Origin: Paraphysoderma sedebokerense | Taxonomy: Eukaryota; Blastocladiomycota; Physodermatomycetes; Physodermatales; Physodermataceae | Assembly (NCBI GenBank): GCA_025602915.1 | Contig: JAHLJZ010000006.1 | Location: forward strand, 434,001-498,000 | Length of the DNA: 64,000 bases | Direction of reading: 5' to 3' | Shown here: positions 24,401-36,854 of the stretch, one piece after another | Layout: each line of letters starts with the position of its first letter | Numbering within the stretch: position 1 is the first letter of the stretch | The notes under the pieces: generated by a model | The model's database searches: none | Told to the model about the DNA's origin: nothing | What the model saw: only the letters and a program-made list of their open reading frames with translations | Made by a program: the position numbers and the translations under genes

Positions 24401-27400
24401 TGTGCGGGTCCGGTGGATGTCTTGCTGCCTTCTTCTTTTTTCATTTGCAACGGAACCGATGAATTTTTCTGTTTCGTAGGACTCCAACGTTGCGAAGATC
24501 TGGCCTGTTCAGATTGTGCGATTGCAGAATCCTCAGACACTGATTCTTGTGATCCCCAGACATTTTGTTCTTCGTTCCACATTCGGGCCTGAAGAAGCTT
24601 GTTCAACAACAAAGACTTCGCGCTTTGGATCTTCAAAGACACCAATTTCTCAACTTCGCCTCCTATTTCTATTAACGACTGAGATATGGTGAAAAATTCC
24701 AATTTCGAATTCAGTGACGACACGGTCCAATTTTGTAACATTGACGGAATGTAGAGGGTGGTTGATTCAAAAAACTTAGGACTAAGAGGTTTATCAGAAT
24801 CACCATCAATTGAATACAAGTCTTCAGGGATGTCGTCCGAAAAAACAATATTAACGTCCGTTGTGAGATTCTCAATGGGCGAGGACACAATCTTGTTTGC
24901 GGTGTCAAGCACACTGAGTAGATTGGTACAATAGTTAAGCTCATTGGTTAACTGAGGAATCATGCTTTCATCATCAACAAGCGCTTTCTTCGGGCAAACT
25001 GAAGAGTCCTTTTCTGTTTCCAAATCTGCTAGTCGTTTCCTTATGGATTCGACAGATGCAGACAACGATGTTTTAATCTCGTTTAACTCTTCTGTTACGA
25101 CGTTATACTCCATCTCTGATTTATGCGTATCCCGACATATGGCCGAGTGCTTTTCAAACACCAGGTTCGGAACCTGCAGCTCGCAAATGTGGCAAAGAAC
25201 AGGGCTAATAGGAAGGGCTACAGCGGATGCTACTGGACCCGAAGAACCGGTGGTCGATGCCGATGCTGACATCGGATTAGCTAAAAAGTCCGGTTTTTCG
25301 GCTGGACGAGTAACCCAAACCGTGTAACTTGGTTTTCGTGTCGATCTATCGTAAACCAACATGCCCTTTCCTTCCATATGAACCCATTCAAGGCAGTTCA
25401 ATTCGTCTTGTGCGGAGGTGACTGTATCCGAATTGGCGAGAGTTTTCGACGAACCGGAAGAAGAAAGTTCGTCCATTTTTAACCGTTTCATGCGGTACAA
25501 AATTTCAACAGTCGTATTTTCGTCAACATTTAGGAGTCGTTGAACGGCGTTCATGAATATGTCCGAATCATCAGGGTGGAGTAGAGAAGAAACTTGCTTG
25601 GACACTATATTCTCCGGTTTATATCTTCAATGTTCAAATCAGTAAGTGAATCAAACATGTGAAGCAGAAAGAAAAGTATTATACTAACCCTAACACTGTT
25701 TGACAGGATGGGCTAATATACTGGACAACACATTGTTCTTTGCTGAGACGTTTTGAGGGATCTAAAGACCCCAGGGACACTTCCATGAATAAATTCACGC
25801 TTCTATCAACTTCTGTCACTTCTTGAAGCTCTTCTCCATCAATTTCAGATGTAGTTGCCGAACATCTGAAAGGAGAACCGTAAGACCGATAATCATCACT
25901 TGCATCCATGTTAACCATAAGAGAGGATTCCAAAGTGTCAGACACAGAATAGTCGGTAGCTGCATCTGAGAATGATCCCGAGAATTTCCCTTGGACTGGA
26001 AATTGATCCCTCGATTTAGATGAACTGTTAAGCGATGAAGAAGAGTTAGCGTTAACATCTTTGTCTCGAATGGGTAGCGAAAATTGCATATTCTGACTGG
26101 CGAAAGGCACATCTTCGACGGAAATAGCAGGCGACGTTGACTCCGATGCACTAAGAGTTCCGATTTCCATGACTTCTACTAAACGTGACAATCCAGAAAA
26201 TGACACCAAGAAACGAAGAACAAATTCTTTGCAATGCCATTCCGGATGTTCTTCCCATCGAAGGAACAACTGTTGAATAGTTTGAGACAGTTTCGCGCAT
26301 TTTCCTCGATTCTCTACCAAAGTTTCGACATCGGTATCAACAATTTCTTGCGCCAACGATATAATATCCAACAGCGACGATACAAACAGGGAACCTTCGG
26401 GGCCAAAAGGTGAAGTTGCGTCGAAAAGTGCGGACTGACTTCCGTTTGAGCTGTTTCGAGATACGTTCAAAGACAAATTCAACTCGGACTCCACATGTTC
26501 GTTTAAGCCTGACATTACAGATTTCAATTCACAATCACAAATCTCCTTCGCCCTTTTGATTCTATCGGACAGCCCTTCCAACCGAAGTGAGGTTCCGCTT
26601 CCCATATTGGTCCCGTACTCAGATGGATCATATGTGTACTCGAAATAGGACACCGATTCATCATCTCGGAAAAACCAAGATGACAGACTGTTTTCTGACA
26701 GGGATCGTCTAACGGCTGGAACCGGCGATGACATATCAGACTGCAATATGGACCCAGGCGAATTGGCAATCTCATAATCGTAATCTGACGCCAATTTCAA
26801 ATTTGACGATTGGGGTATGTCAATCGGCTTGGAGGGAGAATCTTGCACTCTGGAGTAAGACGAGTCACTTGATGTCGACTGGGAACGTTTTCTTCCGGTT
26901 GTATCTTCCGATCGATCTAAACTGGATGACGCAGAAGTTGACGACACAAGTCGAGTACGTTTACCTGTCTTGGAAGAAAGTTTTACTTCGTTTGGTGTTT
27001 GACAGCTCTCAGTCTGAAATTGGCTCCTCTTGAATTCGTCAATCCAATCTACCCACTTTTTGGGCTTTCTTCTCCATCGCAAGAATTTTGCAATTCGAGA
27101 CTGAAGGAGCAGCTTCGTATGGTTGTCGTGATTTATCTCGTGAGAAGCGAATCCGGGAAGGATAGAAAATGATGCATGACTTGCTGTTCGCACGGAAGTT
27201 AACGACGAACGGGATTCCAAATGTTGAGGTTTGCGGCTGTGAAGTGAATGGGCGCGACTTCTAGATAACTTTTCTACCTTTTTTGAAGAATTCGATCGGT
27301 CCGAGGCTAATGCGTTTACAATACAATTTGGTTAAATAATGATATATAAGTTGCCACACAATTTGCAAAAGACTTACTGCGTCTGCTGCGTGACGGAGGA

Positions 27401-28014
27401 GGCTCTTGTCGCTTGGTAGAGAGGCCATTGAACGATGATGCGTGAACCAAGACTTGTAACGGAGGTATGTGTGGTAGTGACTGCGAATGGAATGAAATGG
27501 GTAGAGAAGGGGATGATGTAGATAGATGTGCCCAGCCAATAGGATAGCTGGAGTAGGGATTCCGGCCGTCGTCGTCACTCCAACCGTCTGAATTGTCACT
27601 ATCTGTGCACGATGTTTCTGTTAACGCTCTAGAAGCCCGTCTACTAGAGAGCGATCTTGCCGAACCCAAATTTTGGGACACAGAAGACGGAGCAGGGTTA
27701 CTGTCCACTAAGGAATATCTTCTACTCCTGGCAAATGGTTTTGCGTTAGTGCTGCTGGATTTTTGCTGTCTTTGCTGGTCTCCTTCACTGTTACTTCGTG
27801 ACCTTGCTTTAATTGAGGAAGAAGATGCAGAGAGAGAAGGGGAGAGATTTGAAAGAGCTAAGAATTTGTCTGATTTCGCAGGGTCATCGGAAGTGGCAGT
27901 CTGAGGCTGTGGTAGCGCCGTATTCGCGAAGGGATTGAGCGGAGAAGACTTCCGTTTTCCCTTTGGGCGAAGACGATCGATTTGGGGGTTGCTCGAAGAA
28001 TTTTGGGACGACAT
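21495..28014 (-). CDS. RIM15: Rim15/Greatwall-family protein kinase with PAS and receiver domains
   Basis: Large AGC-type kinase (about 2,000 residues) that in yeasts integrates nutrient signals and drives quiescence through endosulfine and PP2A-B55. The N-terminal third is Ser-rich and disordered (MSSQNSSSNPQIDRLRPKGK start). A PAS segment follows (VVQYISPSCQTVLG across an intron into VSSLLHPDDSDIF). A C2HC zinc finger reads CHICELQVPNLVFEKHSAIC. The kinase has DFDIIKPISKGAFGSVFLAK, YYAIKVLKKSD, the HRD region RDLKPDNFLI, DFGLSRIG, then a long Ser/Thr-rich insert before GTPDYLAPESILG, the Greatwall-type split activation segment. The AGC tail is followed by a response-regulator receiver domain: PLDCLIVGQF or CLIVDDN, FDIIFMDIRMPI with the phospho-acceptor Asp, and DVVSKPITKETL with the conserved Lys. 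All expected domains are present. Head-to-head with LSD1. Confidence 0.94.
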
Positions 28015-28598
28015 TATCGACACCCTTGAAATAAGGTGCGGGGGAGTGAGGTAGGGGAGGGTTAGTGTGCTAGGATGGGAATGGTCGAGGAGTGATAGAG
28101 TGAGAGACTGCGATTGGTGCGAACTGCGAAAGCCGGACTAGATTATATCGGCAAGAGTGTGATGGAGGTGAGAATGCGCATTCTAGTCTGTTATGTGCTG
28201 CGGTGGAGAGAAATGGGACTGAATGGGACTGAATGGAATTGGAATTGGAATTGGAATTGGAATGGAATTGGAATTGGAATGGAATCAGTTGAGCCAAACA
28301 CGCATAGACGACACCCAATTCCCTTGTCACGTGCAGTCACGTGTCAGTTCGCTCGGGACATCAAGTCACGTGTCCTGCTTTGCTGTGAAACCCAAGCATC
28401 TTAATGTAATAATTGTAATATTACACTCCACATCCCACATCACATACTTCCCACACACCCACTGCGCCGAGTCTCTGGTATCCGGCGCACCCTGCTATGC
28501 ATAACCCTGTCGATATGATTTCACGCTAATCGACCATCTCCATCCAATTCCATCCACATCTCCACATACACAGATACACATGATATAATACCAGCAAT
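28015..28598. promoter_or_regulatory. Divergent RIM15/LSD1 promoter with three CACGTG motifs
   Basis: CACGTG occurs at 28328-28333, 28338-28343 and 28367-28372, each preceded by GT or T (GTCACGTG). A GGAATT microsatellite lies between them and the RIM15 start. The motif clustering matches the DRE2/RCHY1 and SF3A3/eIF4A3 promoters. Confidence 0.65.
28213..28286. repeat. (GGAATT)n microsatellite
   Basis: Tandem GGAATT units with GGAAT interruptions, preceded by two copies of GGGACTGAAT. It lies in the RIM15/LSD1 divergent promoter. Confidence 0.85.
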
Positions 28599-31500
28599 AT
28601 GTCGACGCAAGCATCGCCGCATCCCTCTCCGCTTCGTCTCATCGACAATTCCTCCCTCGCTCAAGCTGCTTTCGCCTCCAGGCTTCCTCCAGATGACCTC
28701 TCTTCGCTTGAATGCACCCTATTTCTTCCTCTCTATCGCGATAACCATAATCTCCGACGCCGTCATCTGAATATTCGCAACAGAATACTCAGAGCTTGGC
28801 TGGATAATCCGTCGAGATCTTTATCCCTGGCTGATGTTTTCCACCGATTACCTGATCATCCGAAACCATGGGTCTCAATTGTCTACTATTTCCTCATTCG
28901 CCACAGTCATATCAACTATTTTATAGTTTCACCTCCCCGTTTTCCGAATAGCGCTATGGTGAATGACGTGAATCGTAAAACATTCATTGTAATTGGGGCC
29001 GGTATATCTGGTCTGACAGCTGCCCGGCAAATTCGACAAGTTTTCGGCCACGTCAACCCTCCGCCAAGGATCATTGTACTAGAAGCAAGATCAAGAGTAG
29101 GCGGAAGAATACTCACTCATCCACTCCACACAAAAATACGCGCGGATGGAACGTCTGATGACTCTTGCAAGGCAGGGGTTGATTTGGGTGCATCTATCGT
29201 TCATGGGTGGGATGGCGGAAACCCGTTGAAAGTACTGGTCAAAAACCAATTGAAGTTGTCAGACTTGGACTCCGGCACTAGAATGACACCCGAATTATAT
29301 GATGTCAATGGTTCTGTTATCGACACTTCTACTCACGTAAAGTGCGAAACTATTTTCAACCAAGTACTGTCGGATACGTTAAAAGTTAAGGAACCTTTGG
29401 TGGAGATTGTCGATGAAGACCGCCATGGTGGGCGCAAAAAACGAAAGGCAACCGAGCACCCTCGAACCCGTGGAAAATCTTTACCATCTACATTGAACGA
29501 CTACACAGCAAAAACAAAATCCCCTTCTCATTCTCGGCGGAACAGTACAAACACGATCTATTTCCCGTCGGATTCAGACACGCAATTGAAGAAAGGCGGG
29601 GATCATAACAGTAAAGACGATTTCGCTCCAATCAATTTGGGTGAAACACTAAAGAAGAAATTGTCCAATCATCCGAGCCTCCGATTGTTGAGTGACAAGG
29701 ACTTAAGGGTGCTGCAATGGCATTTCGCTAACCTCGGTAAGAACCCCCTTCCAAAGTTTGGTTGAGAATCGGCGATTAAGTGACTCTTCCATTAGAACTC
29801 ACGACCAATGCCCCGCTCGATGATGTATCACTTCTGTATTGGAATCAAGGCGAGAATTTTCTGGGACCACATTCCATGATTATTGGAGGTTTCGGGCAAG
29901 TGATAAGGGCATTGGCGTACGACGATCTCACGTCAACAGCCCCGTCGCCGCAGTCATTCGATCTTCATCTCAACAAGTGCGTTACCAAGATAGAATACAA
30001 AAGCGTAACGTTATCGCAGTTGCAAGGTCTCCCCTCAACTAGAAAATCGGATAATTGGAATATCCGCGTCACCTGTAACGATGGGTCGTCCATCGTCGGA
30101 GATGCGGCTGTCGTTACTATTCCTCTTGGAGTTCTAAAGCATGAGTCTATAGCTTTTGAGCCGACCTTACCAGAATGGAAACAGCAGAGTATCAAGAATT
30201 TAGGATTTGGTGTTGTTAATAAGGTTCAAAACTTAGCCTCACTTTATTCAGCGTCATTCAGTGAATCCTGACGGTCAATCCATAAATAGGTTGTTTTGGC
30301 GTTTAAACATGCTTTTTGGAATGAACGTGTAGACTCATTCGGTTGTGTTAACCTGCCAGATGAAGTCGGAGGTTACGACAGAACAAGAGGTAGCGTAAAG
30401 CAAAATTTGTCGTATTTCCCTAAACATCAATTTAAATAAGTCGTCCAGGACAATTCTTTCTTTTTCAAAATATGACAGCTGTTGTTAATGTCCCAACTTT
30501 GACGTGTTATCTCGTTGGCGAGAGCGCTAAGGAATTGGAAGTTGCTCAAGATTGTGTCATTATTGAACGCTGTATGTCTATTCTTTCCCGCATCCACCCA
30601 GAGGCATCTCCCATTCCGCAACCCATCGAGTCGATAGTTACGAGGTGGACCTTTGACGAGTTCAGCAGAGGTAGCGCCTCCTACCTCGCCAACAATTCGA
30701 CTGTCGCTGATGTCGAGAATTTGAGAAAGACAATCGGGAATACTTTATTTTGGGCTGGTGAAGCGACTTGTAAAATATATAATGGGACCATTACAGGTGC
30801 TGTATTAAGCGGCACGAGAGTTGCCGCGGAGGTGGGAGATACCTTTCTTGGTAAAATTCGACCCTCAGCTGACCTCGAACAATGTCTATCTGAAGACGTA
30901 AATATCATGGATGATGATAGTGCTGATCTGGATGTACGATTAGTATTGGAAGAATCAAGTGCCTCTACGATAACAGATGCTTTGGTGAATGATGAATTAT
31001 CTTCGATAAATTCAACATCAAATGCCCCTCTTACGACCAAACGTAAACGGGGTCGACCGAGAAAGTATCAAGATGATGCTTCAGATTCCCTGACTCCATC
31101 AGAATCCGCTTCAGTTGCAGTATCTCGGCAATCTTCTGTCCCTCCGGAAAATGACTCGCTTCTTGTGCGTTTGCCACCAGTGACTTCAATCACTGCTTCT
31201 CTTCCCCCGTCCAACTCTCAATCGCCGTTGCGGCAACTCTTACAACCAGCACTATCGTCTCAGGATGATCAATGGTCTGCGCAAGAGTCCGACTTCAGTC
31301 ATCGTTCCGTGGAGCACGAACAATTCAAAACATCTACGCCCCTAATACCACTTCATCAGTATTTACCATCATTTGATCATGGCCAACCATTCAATAGCCA
31401 ATACCCATCCATGAAGATTAACGAATCGGCACAGGATGAAGTGAAATGTTATCTTTGTGATCTTGTATCATTGGGCCCTGTTCAATTAATTCAACATGTT

Positions 31501-32485
31501 ATGAACGTTCACTTGACATTAGAACAGAAGCAGGTTTGCTACATCAATTGTCTCATTTCTGTTTTGTTCAACTCCTAATTCTACATTAGTCATATATGCA
31601 TCAATTAAAAGTCCTTCGGATAGAATTTCCGCCTTCCCAACCTTCTATGAAATTATACCCTGTCCTACCTGTCCTTCCCGGACCACCGTCCTCAAAGCCC
31701 CACATTAATCCCTTTTTATTATTTACCAAAACACATTGGAATATCGGTAAAGCTCACCTCTCTGCTACGAATGAGAATGGTCAGCAAACTGTTAGGGCAG
31801 TCTTGAGTGCAATATGGAAAATGATGTCAAATGACGACAAGCAGGTATGGAAGTCTCATAAATACGAATACCTTTAATTTCGTAATGATCTGATTTGAAA
31901 CATATTTGACCACAATATCAGCCTTGGTCCGATAAAATTACCGAAATGCGCAATGAATACAATTTTCAGCTACATGTTCTAGATCAGCAGTTGTCCGTGC
32001 TAGGCTTAACGCGAGATCAAATAGAATCTCTCCGGTCAAAGTGCATCATTTATGCACCTACTATGAATTGTACGTCGATAGATAAAATGCCGGGCGTACC
32101 GGATAAATTGATCAAAGCGTTGGATGTTGTCAACGAATGGAGGGGACGATTAGATAAATTGAAAGATATGAACCCAGTTGGTGATATCGGAAATCAGCTT
32201 CAAGATCGAGGTACTGGTTCCAGTGAGAACGTCAAGTTTAATTTGTCGGTATCTTATGTTCAACAACTGGTCAGAGTATTGGGTGTGTCAGAGTTGACTA
32301 GAGAAGAATTAGAAAAATTAGCTGTGTGGTGGAACCATTATTTTACTATTGACGAAATGAGACTAATTTGCTTCGCGGCGTCTGTTGATGTGGAGGAAGA
32401 TAAAAGTTGTGTTCCGGCTGTCGAAATTGGAATTGTAGATAACGGCTCGGTGAATAGTTCTGAGGACGTAAATATTGAAACATAA
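28599..32485 (+). CDS. LSD1: LSD1-type lysine-specific histone demethylase with C2H2 and HMG-box C-terminus
   Basis: FAD-dependent amine oxidase acting on methylated histone H3 lysine. SWIRM domain: RRRHLNIRNRILRAWLDNPS through PWVSIVYYFLIRHSHINYFI. FAD motif VIGAGISGLTAARQIRQ, then VLEARSRVGGRI. The position of the animal Tower coiled coil holds a basic, low-complexity insert (GRKKRKATEHPRTRGKS). The oxidase resumes after an intron (about 29737-29795): LELTTNAPLDDVSLLYWNQG, GGFGQVIRAL, then NKVVLAF, whose Lys is the conserved catalytic-site residue, then TLFWAGEATCKIYNGTITGA. C-terminal additions are an AT-hook-like KRKRGRPRKY, a C2H2 finger (CYLCDLVSLGPVQLIQHVMN), and an HMG box (HINPFLLFTKTHWNIGKAHL). 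The catalytic core appears complete. The HMG box is a feature of fungal LSD1 proteins. Length about 1,150-1,200 residues. Confidence 0.93.
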
Positions 32486-33096
32486 TAGGAATCGCTAGAA
32501 TCTATTGTAGCTTAATAATATAGCAAGAACTTAACATTAGTGCTTAACGCCTATCGCACCATCTCAAACGTGGGCTTCACAAGATAATATTTAAATGTTT
32601 CGAAGACTCAATTGGTTGAATTGGGTTGTATTGTGCCTTATATTCAAGTTCACTTCATGGACCTTCTAATTATCTCTGTTTCAGTTACTAGAGTAGTATT
32701 AACCAGCTGGCTTGATCAGAGTACATGCGCTGTTAACACTGCGGCTGTAAACTCACAGAATTTGGCAAGCCCTTCAGCTGTGAAGTTAAGTTAAGCAGTC
32801 GGGCTAGTGGATCGGTCTGCAATACTATCAAAGGGTTAAGACCGCAGGATGAACTGGTCAATACAAGTGTCTATGACTGATTTAGTGCATGATCAACCAG
32901 TTAGCAGTAATCATACACTTGGCTTGGGGTTGAGGATTAATGTAAATTCGTAAAGAATTCATTGTGATTGGTAGATGCGGAAAGTTAGAGGTAAAAGCGG
33001 TCAATAATCATGTATTTTCGTGAACTTTACAAGCATTCCTGATCATTCTACCCGCCCGTTAGTTTTACAAGCCATTATATCATTACATTCCACCAC
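32486..33096. other. Convergent intergenic region LSD1/eL27 with a 5S-like segment
   Basis: Holds the 3' ends of two convergent genes. At about 32735-32850 a segment containing GTGAAGTTAAGTTAAGCAGTC, CGGGCTAGT and TTAAGACCGCAGGAT resembles the internal region of 5S rRNA but is interrupted and diverged. It also contains CGGTCT and AGACCG 20 bases apart, which could pair. Too weak to call an RNA gene. Confidence 0.3.
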
Positions 33097-33986
33097 TTAG
33101 AATCGGAGCTTGGTGAAAAACCATTTGTTCTTTCCTCCGTTATATCTATGCAACGAGTGAGTGAAGATTATTAGCGAAAGTCTTAATGAATACAGATTAA
33201 TGTTACTTACTTCTCTTCGAGCATCTTTCGGATAGCTTTCTTGGCTTCAACGCGTTGGGTGGGTTCTTTGAAAGTTTCGGCGGAGACAGAGTTCTTGAGT
33301 TGGTCCAATTCGAAAGTGTAACTATAAATGAAAAACAGAAAGGCTTAATACAAAATCAACAGATCAACGGTGCATATTTTTACGAACCGAGTGGGCATCA
33401 TGTGATTGTAGTTGACGACTTTGATAAAAGGCTTAACTTTTGATCGCTTGGCAACTCTCTTTTGACCCATTGCCTTGGTGATTTTCAGCGGGTAACGCTC
33501 AATACCGGCAACGATGGCGTGGGGGTATGGGCGGGACTACAAAAACGGATAGGATATTTAGCCCATTTTGATTTTAGAATCCATGACAAATTGACGGATG
33601 GGCAGTCCACTATCGGTATCTCAAATACTTCTAACTCAACCGTCACAATAACAATTCTCCTACTCTATACCGATTTGTGCGATGCATATCCTTGAACTGA
33701 TCAGAGGTGTGTATTCCGCATGCCCATCCGCCGTTAGTCTAAGTTTTAGCTATTTAATGCATACCCCATCACCATTGTCGTTGTTCTTGATAACAACTGC
33801 TTTTCTTCCAGCATAGCGGCCTTGAAGGACGATGACAACCTAGTTGAACCAGCGTGTCAGCAAAGATGTTTCTGGGGTTGAAATATCCATCCATCGTAAA
33901 CCTGTCGACTATCTTGGCAAAAATCATCAACTTTATACGTCAAAAGGTCAAATACATACTTTTCCTGGCTTGACGATCTTAACCAT
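33097..33986 (-). CDS. RPL27: 60S ribosomal protein eL27
   Basis: Ribosomal large-subunit protein. The first exon is MVKIVKPGK. Next come [20 protein letters not shown], then [20 protein letters not shown] with [20 protein letters not shown]. The last parts are [33 protein letters not shown] and [10 protein letters not shown] at the stop. This covers eL27 from end to end, about 136 residues. Introns at about 33885-33960, 33690-33770, 33540-33600, 33320-33390 and 33145-33215 are short, and several fall early in the gene, as is common for fungal ribosomal protein genes. One CACGTG lies at 34075-34080, about 90 bp upstream of the start. Intron borders are approximate. Confidence 0.93.
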
Positions 33987-34074
33987 TTTCAATGATTATA
34001 CGAATGAGGGGGAAAATTGATAGTAGATTGCGTTCCTACCAACTGCGCGGAAGGTTGGATGTTTGGAAGGGAGT

Positions 34075-34080
34075 CACGTG
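34075..34080. promoter_or_regulatory. CACGTG motif upstream of eL27
   Basis: Single GTCACGTGATG site about 90 bp upstream of the eL27 start codon. Same palindrome as in other promoters of the window. Confidence 0.5.
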
Positions 34081-34202
34081 ATGGTTGTGATTGCTGTGGA
34101 GTGATGCGGTCAAAGTTGACAATTTGACATTGGATCATCCAAAAAGTTAAAGAATGTGACAGCACATTCTTATCCCTTAATTTACTTGAATAGGTTCCTA
34201 AA

Positions 34203-34564
34203 TCAATACCGAAATAAAGTTCTGATCCAAACCACTTTACTTTCAGTTGCCGTGAACCCTGCATCGATCTTCCGACATCGGAAGAATGGCATTATCATGT
34301 TAGTATGAGAAAACTTATGTACACTCGATTGGAAAAACTCACGGACAGTTCTGTTATATCCGGAAAGTGAGCTAAATGAGCTTTGAAATTGGTGGATGAA
34401 GGAATAAAAACTAGATATTGGCAATTTCGGTCAAGAAACACCTCAGCCAACTCATTATCACCCTCTGGAGGAAGTTTCTCCCTCCCACATTGTGAAGATA
34501 TTATTCCCCTCTGCTTGGATTTCAAATTACATATGTGCAATATCAGGTAATATCGCATTACAAT
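34203..34564 (-). CDS. Small conserved-looking orphan protein
   Basis: I do not recognise this protein. Two exons join in phase: about 34343-34564 and 34203-34268, with a GTGAG...GGAAG intron between. The exon ends read GDNELAEVFLDRNCQYLVF, IPSSTNFKAHLAHFPDITEL, then SIDAGFTATESKVVWIRTLF before the stop. The amino-acid composition looks like real globular protein, not noise, and the splice junction restores an open frame. The start is uncertain. The ATG at 34564 is in frame and gives about 95 residues; an upstream ATG at about 34602 would need another intron and does not fit in phase. The gene is head-to-head with NHX1 (about 150 bp apart) and upstream of eL27 on the same strand. No transmembrane segment or known motif seen. 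Confidence 0.5.
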
Positions 34565-34717
34565 GCGGAGAAAGTTAACGCGTGTTTTTCTTCGATGGCA
34601 TCGCTCGACCACAAAGGCCTCCCACTAACTCAATCCGCTCTCAACTTTCAGACCTTTCTAATACTCGCTAAGCATAATCTGACGACTGCTTTTTTTACCT
34701 TTATTTTCTGAATATTA

Positions 34718-36741
34718 ATGGCTGAAGTCGGTTCCCCTAATTGCCTAGGGTCCACAGAGAGAGACGTCGTCGCCCAGGGTCTGCTCATTATGGGCTTTAT
34801 GATAGTCGCGTTGCTTCTCGGTTTGACGACAAAAAAATACAGAATTGTATGGCTGCAAGGTAGAGTCAAGTCGATACAGATGTGTTGTATATTTATTTTC
34901 ACTCACCTCTCCCTCAAATCGATAGAACCCGCCGTTGCAATTCTCATTGGTCTTGCCACTGGCTTACTAGTGATGCTAGTCAGTGGGGGCAAAGTGAGCT
35001 ATTATCTCACACTCAAAGCATCATTTTTCTACACAGTATTGCTTCCCCCCATCATTTTTGAAGTATGCCATTCACTATTCCTGTAAAGGAGCGCTTTTGT
35101 AATGGCTGGACTGAACAGTTTTGTCATTTCCATAGGCCGGATATTCAATGAAGAAAGTTTCATTCTTCAAAAATTTTGGGGTCATTACATCGCTCGCACT
35201 CATCGGTACATTATTTAGCACATTTGTGACGGCTTTTATTATATGGTTAATTGGGCGAGTCGTATTTGAGATCTCCTTCCTCGAGTCTATGATATTCGGA
35301 TCTCTACTTTCCGCAACCGATCCCGTAAGAAAATTTATGCTTGAAATCAATTGTGAAATTGTTACTCCACATTAATCTCATTCACCATACTTAAGGTTTC
35401 CGTACTCGCGACATTCTCGGAAATGCCTATCAGCAAACACATCAACATCATCATCTTTGGAGAGTCTGCTCTGAATGATGCAGTGGCGATTATTTTCTAC
35501 AGAGTAGTAGTGGGATTCGCTGCTCCGACTGCTGAACTCAACGCAGGAACGTTCTTTCTGGCCTTTTTTAGTGCGTTAGGAGTATTCGTTGGCTCCATGA
35601 TAATCGGCTTCACTTTTGGAATGATTGGGGCAAAAATATCCAAGCATATCGACATGAAAGAACATGTCGCACAAGAGATTGCAATGGTTCTCATTTTCGC
35701 TTACTCGAGTTATCTGATTGCCGAATTTGCTTATTTAAGTGGCATCGTCTCAATACTCTTTTGCGGTATTGCAATGGCACATTATTTATACGACAATCTC
35801 TCCGACCACGCGCAAAGGTCAACGAAGGTAACCACCCACTCAAGGTTCAGTGTCTTTTCTCAAAGATTAATCCTGACGCAACTTTAGGAAATTGTTCGAG
35901 TTATGGCCTACATTTGTGAAACTATTCTATTCATATATCTTGGATTGGGAGTCGCAGCTTTTCGTGACGAGACGGTGGATTATCACATTGGATTCATTGC
36001 CATTGTGCTGGTAATTACATATTTTACATTTAAATTTCGTCTGCTTTGATCACCGATTGACAAAGATAATTAGTTTGCGATGCTCTTCTCAAGAGCGCAT
36101 GTATTCCCTATCAGCATTGTTGCCAACTTTTCAAGGAAAGACAATCCTATCACGTTCAAAGAACAACTCTTCATCTGGTATGCTGGCCTTAGGGGAGGGA
36201 TAGCGTACGTGTTGATATCATGCTCATCGGTGACCTTTGCCCTTTGATTACTAAGGCGTCCTTCTGTAGGTTCATTCTCGCTATTCAAACGACGGAGGAC
36301 CCTAATTTCTCACCCGAATTTAAACGTATCCTTCTGGGGACAGTGTTGATTATTGTCTTCCTGACGATCATAGTTCTCGGATGCTTGACTCCATGGACCA
36401 TGGCAAAACTAGGGATTACCGGCAATGGTGCAGGTCATGGAATTGTGGAGAGCGCCGAGGATTTAGATGCATTTGTGGTCAAGGAAGTTCAGAACAACAC
36501 AAATTCAAAGAGTCCAGCTGTCAAATTAATGTCACTTGATAAGAAGTGAGTGATTTATCCTTCCCTTTCTGAATAGAGTTCTTAGACCTGACATAAAACG
36601 ATTAGATACATCAAGCCTTTTCTCACGCAGCCGAAAGAGAAGGCAACAATCGAACGGTCTTCGAGGCTAGGAGAAGCTCAAGAAACAAATCAACCGATCG
36701 AGCTTTTTGCCTTGGAAGATGATGGAGATAATCAGGCATAA
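34718..36741 (+). CDS. NHX1: Endosomal Na+(K+)/H+ exchanger, NHX1/NHE6-9 family
   Basis: Multi-pass cation/proton antiporter of endosomes or vacuole. A hydrophobic first segment (GLLIMGFMIVALLLGL) lacks a long leader. Conserved blocks in order: EPAVAILIGLATGLLVMLV, ASFFYTVLLPPIIFE then AGYSMKK, FLESMIFGSLLSATDP joined to VSVLATFSE, the active-site motif FGESALNDAVAIIFYR, VAQEIAMVLIFAYSSYLIAE, SGIVSILFCGIAMAHYLYDN, and FIWYAGLRGGIA. The FEAGYSMKK and ESALNDAVAI signatures place it in the intracellular NHX/NHE6 branch. Introns include about 34859-34925, 35063-35136, 35325-35396, 35828-35887, 36012-36073 and 36210-36256. The junction after GLRGGIA is the least certain, because the usual AFAL stretch is not obvious there. 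The tail is short and ends ELFALEDDGDNQA. Confidence 0.9.
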
Positions 36742-36854
36742 AGTATGGCGACACACCAGCAGATGTATATTAGCTTAGATAATTAACTGAATAAAATATT
36801 GTGCAGTGGATATTGGGTTATCTTCCATGTAAACCAATCCAATTTATTTACCAG

